64,000 bases of DNA, from positions 6,942,612 to 7,006,611 of the forward strand of contig CM076654.1 in the NCBI GenBank assembly GCA_038496675.1, given 5' to 3'. The stretch is from Rachycentron canadum (taxonomy: Eukaryota > Chordata > Actinopteri > Carangiformes > Rachycentridae). How positions within the stretch are numbered: position 1 is the first letter of the stretch; the number at the start of each line of letters is the position of its first letter. Below the pieces are notes generated by a model. It saw only the letters and a program-made list of their open reading frames with translations. It was not told where the DNA came from and did no database searches. Positions 11,544 through 23,860 of this stretch are shown here, piece by piece. Made by a program: the position numbers and the translations under genes.

Positions 11544-14500
11544 CGTTTTTGTTGTGTCTTTATATGTGGAAGTTTGAATTGGGCAATCACTTAATTTGGC
11601 TGCTCTGGGGACCCGTACTCGACACTGCCCTTTTGTTTTTATTGTGAGAACCTCACACTGAACCAACCAGATGCCAGCAACACGCTATCATTTCAAGTAT
11701 TTGTTTCTAGGGGAAATTCAGCATCTGTCTTGAGGTTTGAAAAGGTTTGAAACACGCTACTAGCCAAAAAGACAATGGTCTCTTCTGATCAAATAATTGC
11801 ACTACTTTTGGCTCAGCTTCCTTGAGGTTAATTCAGGTTATTTCAGCCAGTCATCATGAGGCCTTCTGTTTCAGGAAGCTCCCTCCTCTCTGTCCCTTTC
11901 TCATACTCACTTTTTTTTTTTTTTTAATGATTTGATGCAACTGCTGGAGAAACTGATGCAACAAAAGAGTTTTGGAGCATAACCTTGTGTTGGTCCCTGC
12001 TGCAGCCTAAGTCCTCCCTAAACAGGCCCCACAACTAATTTGATCCAAGCAGGAGAGGAAAGCAGACGCAAATCTGCCTGTTAAAGTTGAACCGAGAAAC
12101 GTTCACTGTAACTTTATGGACACAATGGACACTTTTTAAAATAGACTCCAATTATCATAATATCTTGCCATTAAAGAAAAACCAGTGCTGGACTTTATAG
12201 ACAAGAAATATTAAAACTGAGCATAGGATTGTTAGAAAAATATGGAAGAACCTACCTCCTAACATTTCTGTTGAAGCGTGGAAAAAAAAAAAAAAAGAAA
12301 TAAAAGTAATTTTATTGTGCGCATGGTTTTGGTTTGGATTTTTCCCCACTATTATGGTGACAGCGACACATTTATCTTGGAGTAGTTTCATGTTGACCGA
12401 AATGTGTACTGTGCCTATCTGAACATCAAAACCAGGCCCTGGAATCGATGCCAGAAGTTCCCTCACAAATGAGTCCCATATGGTTTCAACCAAAACAACT
12501 CCTTGGCCCCGTCTGCATTTATACAAAACTGCTGTATCTTTGTGGACTACACAGTAGTTTGACTACATGCTTGTTTAAATGTGTTTGTGTTGGAGTTAAC
12601 ACTCCTTAGCGAAGTCATCTCTCACTAAATATTGTTATATGCCACGCTTATTCCTCAGTAATTCTTTAAGTCATAATCTCAGTGGAGTCTGGCAGTTTGT
12701 GTGATAATGAGAGCTCAGTCTGGGTCCGATTACCTTCCCATCATGGTTTCAGACTGTACAGTGATGTCACGTCAAAGAATAATAAGGTAGCATTGTTTTA
12801 TATCAGCGCTGCTTAAATAATAGCAGCTCACGTTGGTGTTTATGCTTGATGTGTAGTTTACCAAACGCAGCCTGTTGCAGCATCCTATTCCATGTTCCTC
12901 AAAAAATGATAATTGCCAAGGTTGTGCGAATTTTCTCAGGCTCATGTTTTATGCAGCAGTGCCTTGCTGCCTGTCTGCTTTTGTCATTGATATTGAACAT
13001 GGCCTGCTGTGCTCTGCCTGGAATGGCAAGAAGGCTTGAGTTTTCTTCCAGCACATCCCCAGTCCATTACCCAGGGGGCTGTGCAGCTCATTGCATGGCC
13101 TTAACAAGACCAAGGAGGACCTAGCATTGGTTTGTGTATATGTTAGCATTAGCTGCATGATCGATCATAGCTGTAGTAACTTTAGTGAGAATTTGCAACA
13201 AGCATGTTACAACTCCAACTGCTCAACAAAATATTTATTATCAGCCTCACTCACCAGAAATCCAAAGATGCCAGCAAGCCATTTCTTTTTTTTTTTCCCC
13301 TATCTGTTTTTTTTTTTGTTTGTTTTACGTGGGAGTGGTGTAATTGTCATAGATAATTATAACTGATGTAGTAACATGTTACATGTTACATAGCTGTATT
13401 TACATCATCTTATATATTGTACATAATACATTTATATTCATGGTGGAATTTATATTGTGATACTTACTAAATTACAAATAGAGCAAATTAACACTAATAC
13501 TTATTAATACTAATACTAATGACTTAAATACTTATTAAATACACTTTCCAGCACTGGAACAGGTCACCACATAAACTATCTGCATAATTGAACATACACA
13601 GATGAGTGTGCACACTAAGGGTGTGGCCAGCCTCGATAAAATTAGAACGTCATATTGAGTGTTGACAGAAATGCTGAGAGCAGGGCAGCGCTGCAGGAAT
13701 TTTGGAGATGACGTGGCCTATCTGTCATGAGGTGCAGCTGCTCCTGTCAGGTAGGGGAGGGGGGTAGTGGGGGAACTGCAGGATGTGTAAATCAGGTCTT
13801 GCTTGTCCCCAAACTCTGACCAGAGACTTGATGGAAAAATCAGGCCACTTAAAAGGAATCCTTTGACCTCCTTGAAGAGCTTTGTGCTTTAGAATCCCAA
13901 AAGAAAAACGAACATGAAACTGGAGTGAGTCTGAGGTTGAGGGGGATTAGAGTCAAGAGAAATGGCATCATGATGTGGCAAATTGGGTAATGTTTTAGTA
14001 GGTTTTTATCTCTGTGAGCGTGCTGATGTTTAACATCTGTATCCGAACAAATTTAAATACTCTGCACTTAAATGTGTTTAGTTTCAACAATGCCTGCGTG
14101 AGAGCATTTACCCTACAGGTTCTAACTGCCAAACCCTCCTGATGCCTAATACAACCCTGACTTAAAAATGCAAATGCATGCACACACACACGCGCACACA
14201 TACACACACACAAAAACGCTTCCTTAACACACACCATGTGGAGACCATGTTATCTCAAGTTCAAAGCATTGCTTGGGTGTCTTTCTTCCTCTGTGAAGAG
14301 GCTTACTCAACCTTAGAAAATGCTTTCATGATAAAACCTGAGTGTGCTGGATAGTTTGATATTGAACATCCAAGGACCAGACATGCTGACCTTTTTTTGT
14401 GTGAGGAGAAAACGCCTGCGCGGTTTGGCCGTTTGTGCCATTCACCATACACATTTGGTAGGAAGAATATTTCGGATGGATCGGTCTTCCACACAATGTT

Positions 14501-16343
14501 TACTAAACATATTTATCCAAAACACATTGATCGTTGATTGTGATGGAGCTGATGTGCTGTCTTGGAAGCTGCTGGACAAAAAAAAGTTTGTGTCGTGCCC
14601 TGGAAGCTCAAATCAAGACGAAGCCAAACACTGTGAACTCTAAATATGGCTCCCTGTCAACTTGAGAGTATTGTCACCACTTCAGGAGGCGACAAAGACA
14701 TAAACAAGAATCGTGACATTTTTCCTCTCCTCACATTAACCTAGTTTTTTCTTTAGGTTAAAGTGATTTCTTACATTACAATGCCTCTAAAATGAACATC
14801 TGATGCCGGTTACAGATAATATTCAGGTTTTTTATCATGGTGTTTTGTGGGCTGAGCAGCGCTGACAGACAAGAAGAGCATTTAAGCTTCATGTGATCAG
14901 CAGAGTATTTAACTTGACAGGAGAGGAGAGGGGTTGAAAAGACAAGAACTAACACAGATGGATAAATGCTGTGTCGTTTTATCAGCATACCTGGACCATA
15001 CAGGTCCTCCTTAGATAAGATAGTCGGATAAGAGATTGTTAGAGTTACGGATTAAATAAAAATTAAAGCTGCACTAATCAAATTTTATATGAATGAATAA
15101 TCAAATGATATTATCTAATCTGAAAGGCGTTGCTCAGCAATTCCCCTCATCTCTGCCATTTGTCAGGGTTTGTCAAAGCTTCTTCACCGAAAACTCCTAC
15201 CAGAATGATGAGACTGAACCAAAACACTCAGTTGTGCAGTTTTTGGTGAAAAACCTCAAAAAAACCCCACTGTATGTTATCTGTCCATTACCAAATGGCA
15301 CAAAGACAATGTCAACGAGAAAATAAATAAATTAAAATGTTTATCCATATTTGCTGGATGTCCAAGTAGGCTAACATCCAGCCAACTGTTTGCTAACATG
15401 GAAGGGTAAATCAACATGAAATTAGTATAGGTCTAATTTAATACATGAAAAACTGGCTGGTGTCAACACCCTTGTCAAGGCATACTTTATCCTCAATGAA
15501 GAGGCCAGATTTGTTTGTATCACTGGTCGCAACTCAATAAACTGAAGCTGAGTGTGCAGATGTATTTCTATCCTTTTCTAATTTTACCAGCTCGGCTTTG
15601 GAGTGCCTGACATTTTTGACCTCAAATGTCACCTCGGGCATCAAGAGGAAACTGTTGACTTATCTTTACAGTTATTATCATGACTGCAGTCATACAAACG
15701 TGTATGGTTCGCCTTGCTGCTCCCATAACAAGAGACATCGAGAGGTACTTTTTGAATCCTTGAGTTCTGACTGTGAACTCCAAGGTTATCATTAGTGCTC
15801 TTGAGTATTCTCAGAAACATGTCTGGAGGAGGAAGATAAAAAGAAATCAGCAGGGGCACATAAAGGTCTTCAAGTTGACATTATCCAGCCATCTGTGCAA
15901 GGGACTTTCAGATAGTTCAATGCTTACTGATAAATCAGGCCTGTGGTGTTTCCCCCTTTATCTTCATTTGGGGCAGACAGATTGCGACTGAAAATATGTC
16001 TGGACAGGGAAGGCCAGAAGAAGGAGCAGATTGTTCGGCTGCTGTCGCAGATGGATCAGAGGTCTGCTGTGTGCTGGATGGATGAGTGTGTTTGCTGTGT
16101 GTTTGTAACTGTCTATATGGGCTCAGACAGTCAGACTCCATACATAGGGACAGCCAGGGTGCATGGCTGGGTCCAGGAAATGGCCACAGTGTCCCTCATG
16201 GTGATGGATATGATATGTAATAGAGTGGAAATGTGGCCCCATTGTTAGTCTGCTCTCAAGAGCCAGTCTTTGAGTTGTCTTATGAGTCTCCATTGTAAAA
16301 TCTCTGAAATCAGACACCAGTTTGTTTGCTATCAGTTTTGCAT

Positions 16344-16369
<26 letters not shown>
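16344..16369. repeat. (TA)13 microsatellite
   Basis: Perfect TA dinucleotide repeat. It is self-complementary and can extrude a hairpin. Confidence 0.9.
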
Positions 16370-16374
<5 letters not shown>

Positions 16375-19300
16375 TTCTATTTGAATAAACATCATAACTA
16401 GCCTTCCTACAAACATTTCCAGTTACGTTTGGGAAGGTGACTGAGATAGTGGCAACCCAGGGTCATAAAAGGCGTCCTGAGCAAGCCACTGCACATCCAT
16501 ACTCACATTCCTACAAGCTCAGAGGACGACCAGAGGCTAATGTTGTGAGGTAACATGAAATGGCAGCGCATAAGGTTGTAAACCTTTGGCCACCACGGTG
16601 GGACAAACCTGCCCTTTAGCACAAAGAGACACGGGGAGGAATCATGGGTGCACACCTGGATTGGACGTGTGAGTGCAGCAACAAAACCGAGCCTCAGGGG
16701 CCAACTTCATGGTATTTATTTAAGCTGATTAAGATACTTCATTTCTGAGTTGATACCACCGTTGTAGATCAGTGAAACAGTGTGAAACCGTTGTGAGGAT
16801 TGTGTCATATCATATCGCCTGTGAGCATCTGTCCTCGTGCATGAAACAAATAAAACAGGCACCCAAAAGCATCTGCATGCTACTAGGAGGTCAAAACCTC
16901 CACAAAGAACCTTTAACTTCATTAGTGTAGTTCATAAAAAGTGCATGATCCTCCAAAATCTTTTACCCTCTCTCCTCTCTTGTTTCATTTAACAAGCCAG
17001 GACAGCTCTTCAGTGTTTCCAACTTTTTGAGGAAGACTAAACACATTCCACCGGTCCATATTACACCTAATTTAGCTTTTATGTGGTGTTTGATTTACTT
17101 TAAATAGTTTTAAATGGTGATTTTAAAAGTTCACTGACTTAATTTAAGGACTTGGTGCATTTCAGCCCACAGACATGGGCATCAGTTCAGTTTATGTGCA
17201 TATAAGGATATTGACTCTTTAATCACGCATGCCTGTATTTTACTGAGGCTGAATAATCAAATCATTAGCAAGACTTGAATTGACTAGAACACACCCAGGG
17301 AACGCATACCTGCACCGAGGCTAAACAATAATGTAAATTTTGTTCATTTATAGAAGATGTGCATCCACATAAATGGTGTCAGCCAGTTATGCTGACAAGC
17401 TAATGGTGGTGTTGAGAATACAGACATTTAAATAAATCCCCATCTGTCTGTGAAATGCCATTAAATTTTGCAGGCTCACTCAGAGATGATATGGTCATGT
17501 GTCATAATATTGGTTCCAACTGCACCGTGAAGAAGTGAAGTAGTTTATATAGAATTGCCAAACATTGTAGATTGTCTGACCCAATTTCAGGAAAACAGAC
17601 GTAGACTGAATTAAATTTAGTACTGGAGAATAACTTGGAAGATTTAACTAAACAAAATGGTCAGACAATTTCTTTACCTATGAGCTTGATCTTCCTCAAA
17701 TCAAAGAAAGAAAGACAACTGCAAATTTTTATATATAAATATAAAAAAGAAAACAAAAACATAAAAACCTAACTTTCTTAATTATTTGGCCTAAGTAATA
17801 AATCACACAGACAGTGCAATTATATACTTGAGAAATGTTGACTGGAACTAATGATATTTGAATCTCCAATAAATATTTATAATAACTGAGCTTCAAGCAT
17901 CTCTATCCTGAGCTTCCCCTTCCTGCGGATCAATGTTAAATTAGCCTTGAATTCTGTGTGAATTATTAGTTGTTTATGCAACATGAACCAAACAAACATA
18001 AACCATTGTAGCAATGATTATAATGAGAATTATCCAAGCGATCCAGTGTGGGATATGAAGTCATTAGTTTCCTTGGCCTACAGATGTTTTGTAGAAAATG
18101 CATAATGAGCCACGGGTTCTGTTTACGTTAACAATCTCTTTGTAATGCTACATTACAGAGGCAATTTCCAAGACGCTGCAAAAGGATGCTGACTTAAATC
18201 AGTGTTGCCCTTCGGGAGTTTTAAGACGGTCTCTTCGCCGTCAATGTAAAGATTCAATCCAGGGAAAAACTTACCCAATTCTTTCTAATGATTACTGTAT
18301 GCTGTGTGATTTGTTTGTTAGCGGTTACCGCGAGCAACCAGGACACGGCAGACACGGAAAGTGGGATCATCTTCCCAGCGTGCTGCCATGACGGGAGTTG
18401 CCCGCAGCGCTGAATAATGAGGTTGTTGACTGGTTTACTCTGTGATTTGTTGCTGTGATTTGAGTCGAACACCACATCATGTGACGCGGCCATTGAGTGA
18501 ACGCCTCTTCTCCTGGGAGATAATCGACGTTGTAGCAGAATAATAATTAAAAAAAAAAAAAAAAAAAAGAAACAGTTCGTCATCGTGTGCGTAAACTACC
18601 TAACTGACTACACAATTTTGCACGCAGACCTTTATTTACCTTCCAGGGGGAGAGTGTTATAGATTGTGTTGATCAGAGTGCACAGAGCTACACGCTGGGA
18701 TGAAGCCATAAACTGTGTCAATGGAGTCATAACCTCAGCCTAAGCCGAGCAGAGGAAAAAGTCAGACAGCATTATTTTGCTCCAGCCTGACACTGCTGAA
18801 TTAGCTCAGCCTCCTGATGGATTACCTGCGGCTGACCTGGGGTGTTAGTTGTGATGAATCTGTCCAAAGCCATCTGGGGCCCCACTGGAGTTATTGCCTG
18901 GTGGTTATCGGCTGAAAGCAGACACTGACTCGGCCTGTGGTGGCAAAACATCAGCAATGATGGCGGCTTTTGTTTAAGATTTGCATGTTTGAGTTCTTGC
19001 TAAGAGGAAAACTGTTGGAAAGATAAAACTATAAGCGATTTCTTAGAGCATCAGTTTTGAATCCACCTTCTCTTTGATATTTCTGGTTGCACAAACAATT
19101 CCGATGAACTTAGCCTTTATGAGATGAGTCAATGAGGAAATTTCAGACATTTTGAAATCCCAGACCATGACATACATGTTAGCAGAGCAATCAAATCGAT
19201 ATTAACACATCTGTTAACCAGGGACATTACATTTAGTGGAAGGAATTTTACACAATGTCTCCACAATTCAGAATATCCAAAACTCTCACAGTGAGATGTA

Positions 19301-21891
19301 GTTGTAGCTCTTCTTTTTGTGTTACTAATTGATTGAATGGGATGACAAAAAAATGACCAGAACAATCACTTTATCACATTATTCATTTCAATAGTCTGAA
19401 TGAGCTTTATAAGATCTTTTGGCCTGCGATCAAACCAGACAAAGTAATCTTCCGGCTGAGTGAACCGTCTCTGGGTCTGCAGCTTGAGCTTTATGCTCCT
19501 GCACAAAGTTATACAAGTTTATTATCATCTCTAAGGCATCTGCGTCAGTCACAGCTGGCAGGCAGCTTGTTGTTCACCTTGCGAAATGATTTGAAGAAAT
19601 GTTTGTGTGATGAAGAGACGTTAATAACCAACATCAGCCAGAGTATTGGTGTTCAGCCTGACTGATTCAGTTAAGGTTGAAGATATGTCAATATGACTGA
19701 TGTTATTGTTGCTGCTGCAGCTGCTGGGGTTGTATCTCTCAGGGTCACACGTCCAGGTTTTTACATGAACACTTTCTTGTTTTCTAGATTCCGGCTCAGA
19801 TCGACTTTTTTTTGCCTTTTGGTTTGGTGAAGTGTATTCTTAATCCTGCTGTCCTCCTCGTCAGCTGTTGCCCAAACACTTGTCAGTCATCTTGATGTGC
19901 TGTCTACAACGAAACAGCTTCGAGCCTGAGGCCAAGGTAACTGACACTGATAAAGCTAAAAGAAGCTGAAGGTGAAGGCAGGGAATCTGCAGTAAAAAAA
20001 ACAAAACAAAACAAAACAAAAAAAATTCTCGTGTGTAGGAAGGTTTCACAGCAGATCTTGTCTTCACTTGTTTGGCTTTGTGTTAGTGTTTTACTTCTTT
20101 CTGATAACGGTATTATCTCTAAATGTCTGTTTTAAGCAAATGTAAAGCAGTGACACACAGCTGAGTAATCTAGAAGACATCCTGTATCATGTGTATTTCT
20201 TGTTATAAAAACTTTGATACACCTTTCAAAAATTTAACTGGAGAAAAGGGACAATGCTACACAACAGTACGCTGCAACATCAATCTAGGAAAACCACCCT
20301 TAAGCAAACTAAAGATAAGGTTGAATTGAAACACTTCAAATATTTTTTTGAAAAACAGTCCTGAAAGCTGACGCTCCAAAATGTCGCCTGTGTTTCTTCA
20401 CAGTATTCAATATGTCGATATGGTCACATCATTCTTATCCTCAGTATTCCCCTCGGAGTCAAGAGTTCATGGAGGATTGATGCGTCTCTAATGCTATGTG
20501 AGACATGTGCTTTTTATTTGGTCACCAGCCGTGCTGCCTTATCAGCATAGCAGAACCAGCTGGGAATGCACTTCTGCACCACTTTGTTGGGGACAATGGC
20601 AAAAAACACACTTACATCTTAGGTTTGATAAATATATTTGCTCATCCTGATCATAGTTTGAGTTTTTCCTGAATAGTCAAATTTCCACTGGGTATTTTGA
20701 ATCAAAACAACCTCAGACACCAAGTTTTTGTCTTGTTCTTTCTGTCTCTTGTTTGTTTGTACTCGTCCCCACAGCAGAGGCAATAGTTTCCGCTGGGCTA
20801 TAAAATACTACTGAACTGGATATGACTTATTATTCAAATGCAGGTTGTGTACACATCCACACTGCATTTAAATGTTTACTCCACATCTATTCAGTTTAAT
20901 TTATGCAGCCCAAATTCCAAATCACAAATTTGCCTCAAAGAAAACAACAACACCCTCTATCCTTAAAGTCTTGATTCAAATAAGAAAAAAACTCCCAAAA
21001 AAGACTGTCACAACCTGACTGACAAGGCTGGACAAAGGAGGGAAGACATGAGTTAACTAACTAAAAATGAGTTTATTTTTACAAAAGAAAGTCAATCTAA
21101 AGACAAACAAAACACAACAAAAACCACACAGGGTGGGAGTCAGGGGGAGAGAGAGCGCTTGGCTGATGGTCACCGGCTCGGGTAGCGCAGTCAGACCAGG
21201 TGAGCTGAATCCTCCTGATGGTCCAGCTTCACCCACCAGGCTCCTGCAGCGAGAGGCCTGAGGCTCACAGAGGAATAATGGACTTAAAACGTCTCTAAAA
21301 AGTTAAGATGAATATTCTTCAATTTTACAACAATGGTCTTTTTTTTTTCTGGAGACCAAAATAGCATGATTTAAAATCAGGAAATATAGATTTTAAAAAA
21401 ATGAAGAAAACATGATGATAATAATAATGATAATAATAATTTGGTCCAAACTTTGGATAGTCAACACTAGAGACACAGTTTGAGTCCAACAAGTGCACTT
21501 TTGTGCTTAAATATCCTTAACTCCACACCACTTTGTTGTTTCTGTGCTTTTAGCTCCTTTAAACAGATCTTTTGGCGGCAATGGACCGTACTAAGTTTCT
21601 TTATCCTTAACATTCACTATCAACATTTTCCACCTTATCTTGGTCATAGATTAATGCCAAGTTGGCATTATTATGGTGCTTTTCCTGCCTTAAATGGAAA
21701 CTCTGGTTAGTTGAGAAACAGTTGTTTCCTCTGATGATATGAAGCCTGTTTCTTAGAAGACATATTTATCGCCTCACCTTAATATCAACAAATTGATAAT
21801 AATAATATCTCACATACTTACTCTAATTGTGAGATAAACCATTTTTCCACATAACTTATTAATCATTATTATTTGTGACGGCCTCAGTTTA

Positions 21892-21940
21892 TTTTTAAAA
21901 AAATACCACAGAAAGATTACTGTGGTATTTTTAAAAAATT
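21892..21940. repeat. AT-rich palindrome, 13-bp perfect stem with 8-nt loop
   Basis: AAAAATACCACAG (ending 21911) pairs with CTGTGGTATTTTT (from 21920) around the loop AAAGATTA (21912-21919). A T5A5-type extension lengthens the stem with a 2-nt bulge. It could be the centre of a small palindromic MITE or a chance hairpin. Confidence 0.7.
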
Positions 21941-22255
21941 TCAAGTTAGATTTAATAGAAGTTTAATGCCAGTAGAATTGTGGCAAGTTCATTTCCGCCA
22001 TGGGCAGCGTGGGAGGAGGACGGAGGTTGTTGCGTGGGGCTACAGAGGGGCATTGGTCTTGGAGGAGTTAAGAATGACACGCAATTAATCAGCCTGAGCA
22101 GACGACCGGTATCACTTCACTGTGGAGGCTGGAATAGAGGCCCGTCTGTACTGAACAGCTGCAGGAGGAAACCGGCCTTTTGCCTTTCTTAGACATGTGG
22201 ACGGAGGGAGGAAGAGTGAGAGAGTGAAGCAGTGAGAGTGAAAGAGAGAGAGAGA

Positions 22256-22288
<33 letters not shown>

Positions 22289-23258
22289 TGTGTGTGTGTG
22301 TGTGTGAGGCCACTTTACAGATGGGATGGAGGAGGGGAGGAGACGAAGAGGAAGAGAAAAAAATGAAGGTTTTAACAGCCTACCCACATCTGTTTATTTA
22401 GAAAAGAAACCATTGTGTCATTCAGTTATTCTAACAACCTACACCAGGGCCAATGTTAGTCCCACAATGACGGCTTTTTAAATACACAGTTTACACTCCT
22501 ATGAAGTGGCCTCATAACTGCGTCGGAGCCTCAGGAACGTGCCAAATGGGGGAACATGCTAGGGTTTCACATTCCCCCTTGCGCTACTTGACGTCTCTAT
22601 AGCAGACTGTGATGCCAGAGTTTGGCCAGGGGAGATCTGGTGGGGGCCATTTGTCTTGGTCTTGTGTGCTTTTTCTGGGTCTAATCTCTTAAATTGGTAC
22701 TCAGGGTTTGGAGGGCTGCCAGAAAACTGCAGGGGGTTATGAGACGCAAGTTTGAAAACTGTGCGATGTGGTGAGATGGTATTTTCCCCTGTGTTCTGCT
22801 GTTTACATATCCTGTCAACTGTACACTCCAAGACTGGGTGGCATAAATGCTGCAGATGCACAGAGAGGTTCAGCTGAGTGTGTTTCTTTTGTGTGTTTTA
22901 AAATATTCACTTTCTACTGCACTGGGGTCTGGCAACCATGCTATGGTTGTGGATAGGGAATGAATGTGGTCATGACCAATATAACATGGTCAAGGTATGG
23001 TTAGGGCAAGGCAACTAAAACACTTGGTTAAAGTGGTTATAGTCAATATTTTTATAACAATATCAAATGACAGTGGAAAACAGAGGGAGTGGTTGCATGT
23101 AGCAATGAACCTACAGGAAAATGTCACCTGAATCCTCAGCTCCCCTTGTCTTTGAGAGTTGTAAAGCTGTCTGGCCCACAACTTTACTGCTCTAGTTCAG
23201 TCTCACTTCTTCAGTCTCTTCTTATTGTTGTTTTTTTTTGTGTGTGTGTGTGTGTGTT
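21941..23258. other. intergenic with compound GA/GT microsatellite
   Basis: No gene is recognised. Open frames over 22089-22387 are low-complexity readings of the GA/GT repeat. A GT run (23239-23257) abuts the family J copy. Confidence 0.55.
22243..22306. repeat. compound (GA)n(GT)n microsatellite
   Basis: (GA)7 at 22243-22256 runs into a (GT) tract through 22306 with one A interruption near 22282. It is preceded by imperfect GAGTGA sequence from about 22205. Confidence 0.95.
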
Positions 23259-23455
23259 TTGGAGGAGGCAGATGTGCAGTGGAAATGCTCTAAAACCCAG
23301 TGTGCACTACTTACTCAGCAACAAACAGCAGCCAGACACAGTTGGCGACTAGCTGGTGAACACAGTGTAGCATTTAGCTGCTAAATGGACAGATATTTCC
23401 CTCAGGAGCTGGGAGAGAGAACAAAAACTGAGCTAAAAGAGAGTGAATATTGGAC
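23259..23455 (-). repeat. dispersed repeat family J, copy J3, minus orientation
   Basis: Read on the minus strand it contains, in order, TTTTAGAGCATTTCC upstream context, GTTCACCAGCTAGTCGCCAACTG, TAGCAGCTAAATG and CTCCTGAGGGAAATATCTG. The same order of words occurs at 36661-36908 and, partly, at 53513-53645 on the + strand. I recognise the motif set from a widespread fish repeat. Class unassigned. Confidence 0.6.
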
Positions 23456-23694
23456 TTACATTTGCCTGGTGGAAACATGGACCCACAGGAAAAATGTTGT
23501 TTCATTAATGCTGAATGTTAATGAGCAAATTTTTCCTAACAAATAAGGTGATGACATTTAACGTTATGTTTATAACTTATTTCTGCTGCCCCAGGTTATT
23601 ACACTTTTAAAGCTATACAACTAATAGTTATAAGCAAGTTATCAGCAGACTAAAGGACTATTAGGTCATTCTTTCGACTGTGATGCTGTACTTA

Positions 23695-23860
23695 GTTGCA
23701 ATGGTGCAAACATTAGCGCATTAACATGCTTACATTGAGAGTGCTATACTCGGCATCTTGCTTTATGTGTTTGAATGCTAACATTAGCTAATTAACAGTA
23801 AACAAGTACCATAAGCATTGGATAAATAGTAATTTTGACCAGATGGCAGTGCTACTGTTA
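23695..23860 (+). repeat. decayed GCTAACAT-rich teleost dispersed repeat
   Basis: The words ATGGTGCAAACATTAGCGCA, TAACATGCTTACATTGAGAGTG, GAATGCTAACATTAGCTAATTA and AATTTTGACCAGATGGCAGTGC occur in the order typical of a very common fish repeat. It is divergent. Ends are not visible, and the class is not assigned. Confidence 0.55.

Larger units (their letters stand above)
11136..21891. other. intergenic, no gene recognised
   Basis: About 10.7 kb with no supported coding region. It contains homopolymers (T 11520-11543, A 12281-12295, A 18549-18568), an interrupted CA run (14181-14213) and an (AT)n run (16344-16369). Blocks at 17935-18250 and 18760-18960 are complex and repeat-free and are possible conserved noncoding elements. 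The block at 21000-21260 may be a further decayed repeat that I cannot name. Confidence 0.55.
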
